A stretch of DNA of 64,000 nt from Whitmania pigra (taxonomy: Eukaryota; Annelida; Clitellata; Hirudinida; Haemopidae): assembly GCA_021613335.1 (NCBI GenBank), contig JAJTWR010000458.1:1633001-1697000 (forward strand). Direction: 5' to 3'. The position numbers were made by a program, and so were the translations under genes. The first letter of the stretch is position 1. Each line of letters starts with the position of its first letter. Shown here one piece after another: positions 46,371 to 64,000 of this stretch. The notes below the pieces were generated by a model. That model saw nothing but the letters and a program-made list of their open reading frames with translations, was not told the DNA's origin and did not search any database.

Positions 46371-49055
46371 TTACAATTTTTATTATAATTATAATGTTTT
46401 AATAATATTTTACAATAATGTTTTTATACTTTTTTCCAAAATCATAACAGAATTAACAATGATTCGGAAGCAGAGAACTTTATATCGACTTTAATTTTAG
46501 TGAAAAAAATGCCATAAATCGATTTAAATTTATTTAATCCTCCATATACATGTAACCATCCTTCAGGATTTACATGATTTTGTGAGGCTTCAAGTGATAT
46601 ATCTTCTTTTATCGTCCCAAAGTTACAATAGATGTTTGAATATTTCACAAAATAACAGGAAAAACTAATGAAAATAATATTATTAAAAATTTTATTTAAA
46701 AAACATTTACTATTTTATTAATTAACCATTTATTAATAAACAACTATTTGGTTGTTGGTATTCAATATAAATAAATTCGATGTCGTAAAAGGAATTTTAA
46801 AACAGAACAAGATAAAATTGCATAAATCGAGAAGTCGTGGTTTAATCTTAAGGAAAGATTAGAGGTCGAAGAAGACAAATGACTGCAGAGGAGGTGATGA
46901 TTTGAAGATGGAATTTGAATGAAGGATTATTCAGCTGGATGTGGAACACGGCAATCTCTCCTTTAATTTTAACATGCCGCAGTTAAAATATTACCACCAC
47001 ATTATGACCTTTAAATAGGTTGTTACTGCTATTATGATGGCCTAAGTCTATTTTAAGGTATAACGTCGTATTGTGATGTAGTTCTGATAAATTAACTTCA
47101 GTAAAGTAATAATGAACGAATGTATCATCGCTGACATCACAATGCATTTCATCAACTTGGAGTGCTTCCTGAACAATGTTTTCCAACATTTCAAAGAACA
47201 AAAAATAACAACCTCTTCATCATCGTCGTCGTCATCCTCTTCATCGTCATTGCGATCATCATTTCAACGACAGCATAGTATGCCACCAACGACGACTGTA
47301 GAGATATGAATTAAGCTGAAAACATCCGAGCTGCTGTGTTTCATTTCCAGCTCCGTTCGACTGGAATGAGCGAAAATTGCCGAATCTTCCGCGACTTTTC
47401 CACGTGGATATTTTTGGAAGCACATCTTCACATCCGAACATCTGCACACGAGCAGGCGATCTCGGGAGACAGGCGACACATTTTAGGAAACTAAATGGAC
47501 CTTTTAGGATTGGATGGATTTTTTGAAGTCTCGTTCTGAAGTCTGGTGTTGTTGCTGTTGCTGTTTTCGAAGTAATTTTAAAGTAGACATTAACAAATTT
47601 AACAAATTGAAATATTTTGTTAATTATTAAATCATGAAGAACAATTGAAGCGTTGAAAATAAAATGTTTGAGTTTTTGAAAATGAATGGATTCACTCATT
47701 GAATCTCAAGAGGAGCAATCATTGGATGCGTGAGTTCGATTTTTATTCTTTTTAATTCGATTAATTTCTTGACTTTTGACGATTTTAGTTCCATTCCTGA
47801 GTGTTTGTTTCCTGGTTTATTCATGTCGAAGATATTTTCTCAACTTAGCCACTTAATTAATTGCAATTAATTAACCGTTAATAAAATAACAATATAATTA
47901 ATCTGTTAATTAATCCAATCTTTATCCGATATTCTTATGAGTCCTTGTTTTGGCGATGATGATGATGCTGACTTATAGTAACCGATGATGATGGTGATTA
48001 TGGTGGTGATGACGACGACGTTAAACGTTAAACGATGACCTTATATTGATGCTCGAAAAACATGCCATCAAGGCTTATTATAAAGGCCAATGTTTGTTTC
48101 CATTTACAACTTCTGAGAAATGTATTATAGAAGTACTTTTCAAATATTTATTTTTAAAAATATTTATTCAAATGTATTTCCAAAGAAAAAGGACCAGTTT
48201 TATTCAATTCAGTTCAGTTCACGCAGAGAGATTAAAATGACGAGTAAATGAATGAAATTTTAAAGAAAGAAGCGATGAATTGACGGAACAATAAAATGAA
48301 ATAAATTTATCAATAATTTAATTAATTGGGCTTTTAATTAACAATTTTCTTGAGCCATTTCATCCTTTGTTGGTAAAAATTCTCCCTTTTTTCGATGCCA
48401 AACAAATCGGAACTTTTTGGACATGCGAACAAAGATTAGCAATTTCATTTTAATCTCAATCTTTTAAGCAATCGAATTATAAAGATTTTTTCGCCATTAC
48501 GGGAATTCTCAAAAATCAATGCTTGGAAATGTTTTTTATGCTTTTGTATAAATTAAACAATAAACGAATTGGCTAATAATTCAATTAATTGATTTTGTTC
48601 ATAATTTATTATTTGGGCGCTCGTACTAACCTAGTTTTTAAAAAAAAAAAAAAAGGAATTAATCTAATCATCGTCGTCATCATCGTCTTCAAACATTTTT
48701 CAAAACGGTGCTTTAGCATATTTAATTATATTATTTCAATTTATAAATTTAACTTTAAAAATAAGATGCAGAGAATAGCAATTTCTCTATTATTTATTTT
48801 GTTTTGGTCTTAACCAAAAATTTTTTAATTAATATTTAAAATAAATTGATTGTTAATTGAATCAAAAATAACATACTCTCAATTTATTAATTGTTATCAT
48901 AAATTAATAATTCTAATGACGGAGCTGTTATTTTATGTAAGCATATATTAATAAGTACTCAATATTTGAATGTCATGTTATTAGTAGTAATAATAAAAAT
49001 AATAATTAATTATTTAATTAAAATATTAATTAATATCAGCTCATATTGCAGAGTG
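46371..49055. other. AT-rich intergenic DNA with short CAT/CGT and GAT tracts
   Basis: Scattered simple tracts at 47215-47250 (CATCATCGTCGTCGTC), 47955-48025 (GATGATGATG, GACGACGACG) and 48666-48690. Long frames on the minus strand (47259-47699) cross simple sequence and lack any family resemblance or splice pattern. No gene supported. Confidence 0.45.
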
Positions 49056-63393
<14,338 letters not shown>

Positions 63394-63534
63394 GTTTGTT
63401 TCGTTGGAAAAATATTACTCTAATTTTTTTTTATTTAAGTCAATAATTTTACAATAGTGTGTATACATACACAATAGTGTATATATATATTAGTAATATT
63501 AAATTATAATATTATTGTTTTATAAGTTTTAAAT

Positions 63535-63600
63535 GGGCGACGGTGGCAGAATGGTTAAGGCTTGCGCGTCGGTGAGGCACCTTTAGGAGTTCATATATCA
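63535..63600 (+). repeat. tRNA-like A-box sequence, possible SINE head
   Basis: GACGGTGGCAGAATGGTTAA followed by GGCTTGCGCGTCGG resembles the 5' half of a Leu/Ser-type tRNA. The B-box position (AGGAGTTCATAT) is poor and the 3' half does not pair, so this is a decayed tRNA-derived repeat rather than a tRNA gene. Confidence 0.4.
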
Positions 63601-64000
63601 GCTGCTCGCAAGAGCTTTATTGCATAATATTTATGTTGGAATGTTTGTTATATATTAATCAGTTATAGTCAGAAATTTTAGCGACACTTTTTCGAAACGG
63701 GTTTTTCACCTTTGCGTTTTTTGACAAATATTCTATTCATGCTTGAGCTAATTTTCTATAATCATTTCAACAGTTCAATCGGTTGCGTGCTTAACAAAAG
63801 TTTTTTAGTTATTTAATTATCTAACGACCAAATGTTCATTAATGCACAATCAACAAATGAACAGAAGGGATGAGATGTCCAGGATTTGTTCAAGCAAATT
63901 TTGGAAAAGCATTTTCAGTGGAACCAAATGAAGAGCTTGAAGCCTAATCATTCCGAGACTTCAGGTCTCGTAGCTGGCCTCACATGGAAATGGCGAACAT

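Noticed and set aside
47259..47699. 146-codon minus-strand frame
   Set aside because: Composition and lack of any family resemblance or introns fit chance in AT-rich DNA; it overlaps a simple repeat.

Overview
This is a nuclear genome window from an invertebrate animal. The evidence is AT-rich DNA, spliced genes with mostly short GT-AG introns, and a set of metazoan and ciliary genes: Mondo, MEI4, AGBL5, TENT4, PRDX6, a nephrocystin-3-like NTPase, UPF0449, ATG101, CFAP263/CCDC113 and an HVCN1-like proton channel. It also carries many animal transposon families (hAT, Tc1/mariner, Jockey/CR1-like and R2-like LINEs, a Gypsy gag relic, a tRNA-derived SINE). I cannot place the species. The exon chains were assembled by hand from splice signals, reading phase and protein family resemblance. 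Total coding lengths divide by three, and the resulting protein lengths are close to known family members.

Layout. 0.6-4.6 kb, minus: a short Mondo-family bHLH-zipper factor, divergent from MEI4 (6.1-7.9 kb, plus), a meiotic double-strand-break factor. 8.4-12.6 kb, minus: AGBL5 (CCP5), a tubulin deglutamylase. It is divergent, with a 479-bp gap, from a single-exon TENT4-type poly(A) polymerase (13.1-14.2 kb, plus). 14.6-17.1 kb, minus: PRDX6-type 1-Cys peroxiredoxin without the lipase motif. 18.6-24.1 kb, minus: a 1,524-residue P-loop NTPase with a TPR tail, resembling nephrocystin-3. 25.4-27.7 kb: one hAT transposon inserted in another, each with its 8-bp target duplication. 29.0-29.5 kb, plus: a UPF0449 (C19orf25-like) gene. 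30.2-33.5 kb: a LINE tail, the last exons of an unidentified minus-strand gene, a Tc1 relic and another hAT relic. 34.6-36.6 kb, plus: ATG101. 37.2-39.8 kb, plus: CFAP263/CCDC113.

From 40 kb to the end the window is gene-poor and repeat-rich: a Gypsy gag relic, long CAT/ATC and AAT arrays, a GAATGAATG-type minisatellite, a BED-finger hAT transposase with its terminal repeat, a Jockey/CR1-like LINE 3' end, an R2-clade LINE relic and a tRNA-derived SINE with an 11-bp target duplication. Four phase-compatible exons (49.1, 59.9, 60.6 and 63.3 kb, plus) appear to form the 5' part of an HVCN1-like proton channel gene that runs off the window. Its first inferred intron, about 10.8 kb, would contain most of those repeats.

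Functionally the genes are mostly a chance neighbourhood. Several share a link to cilia and axonemes (AGBL5, the nephrocystin-3-like protein, CFAP263) or to the germ line (MEI4). No operon-like arrangement, CRISPR array or bacterial element is present. I found no convincing undescribed system. The most unusual items are the nested hATs, the short Mondo, the peroxiredoxin active-site change, the E-to-Q change in the proton-channel S1 helix and the unidentified gene at 31 kb.
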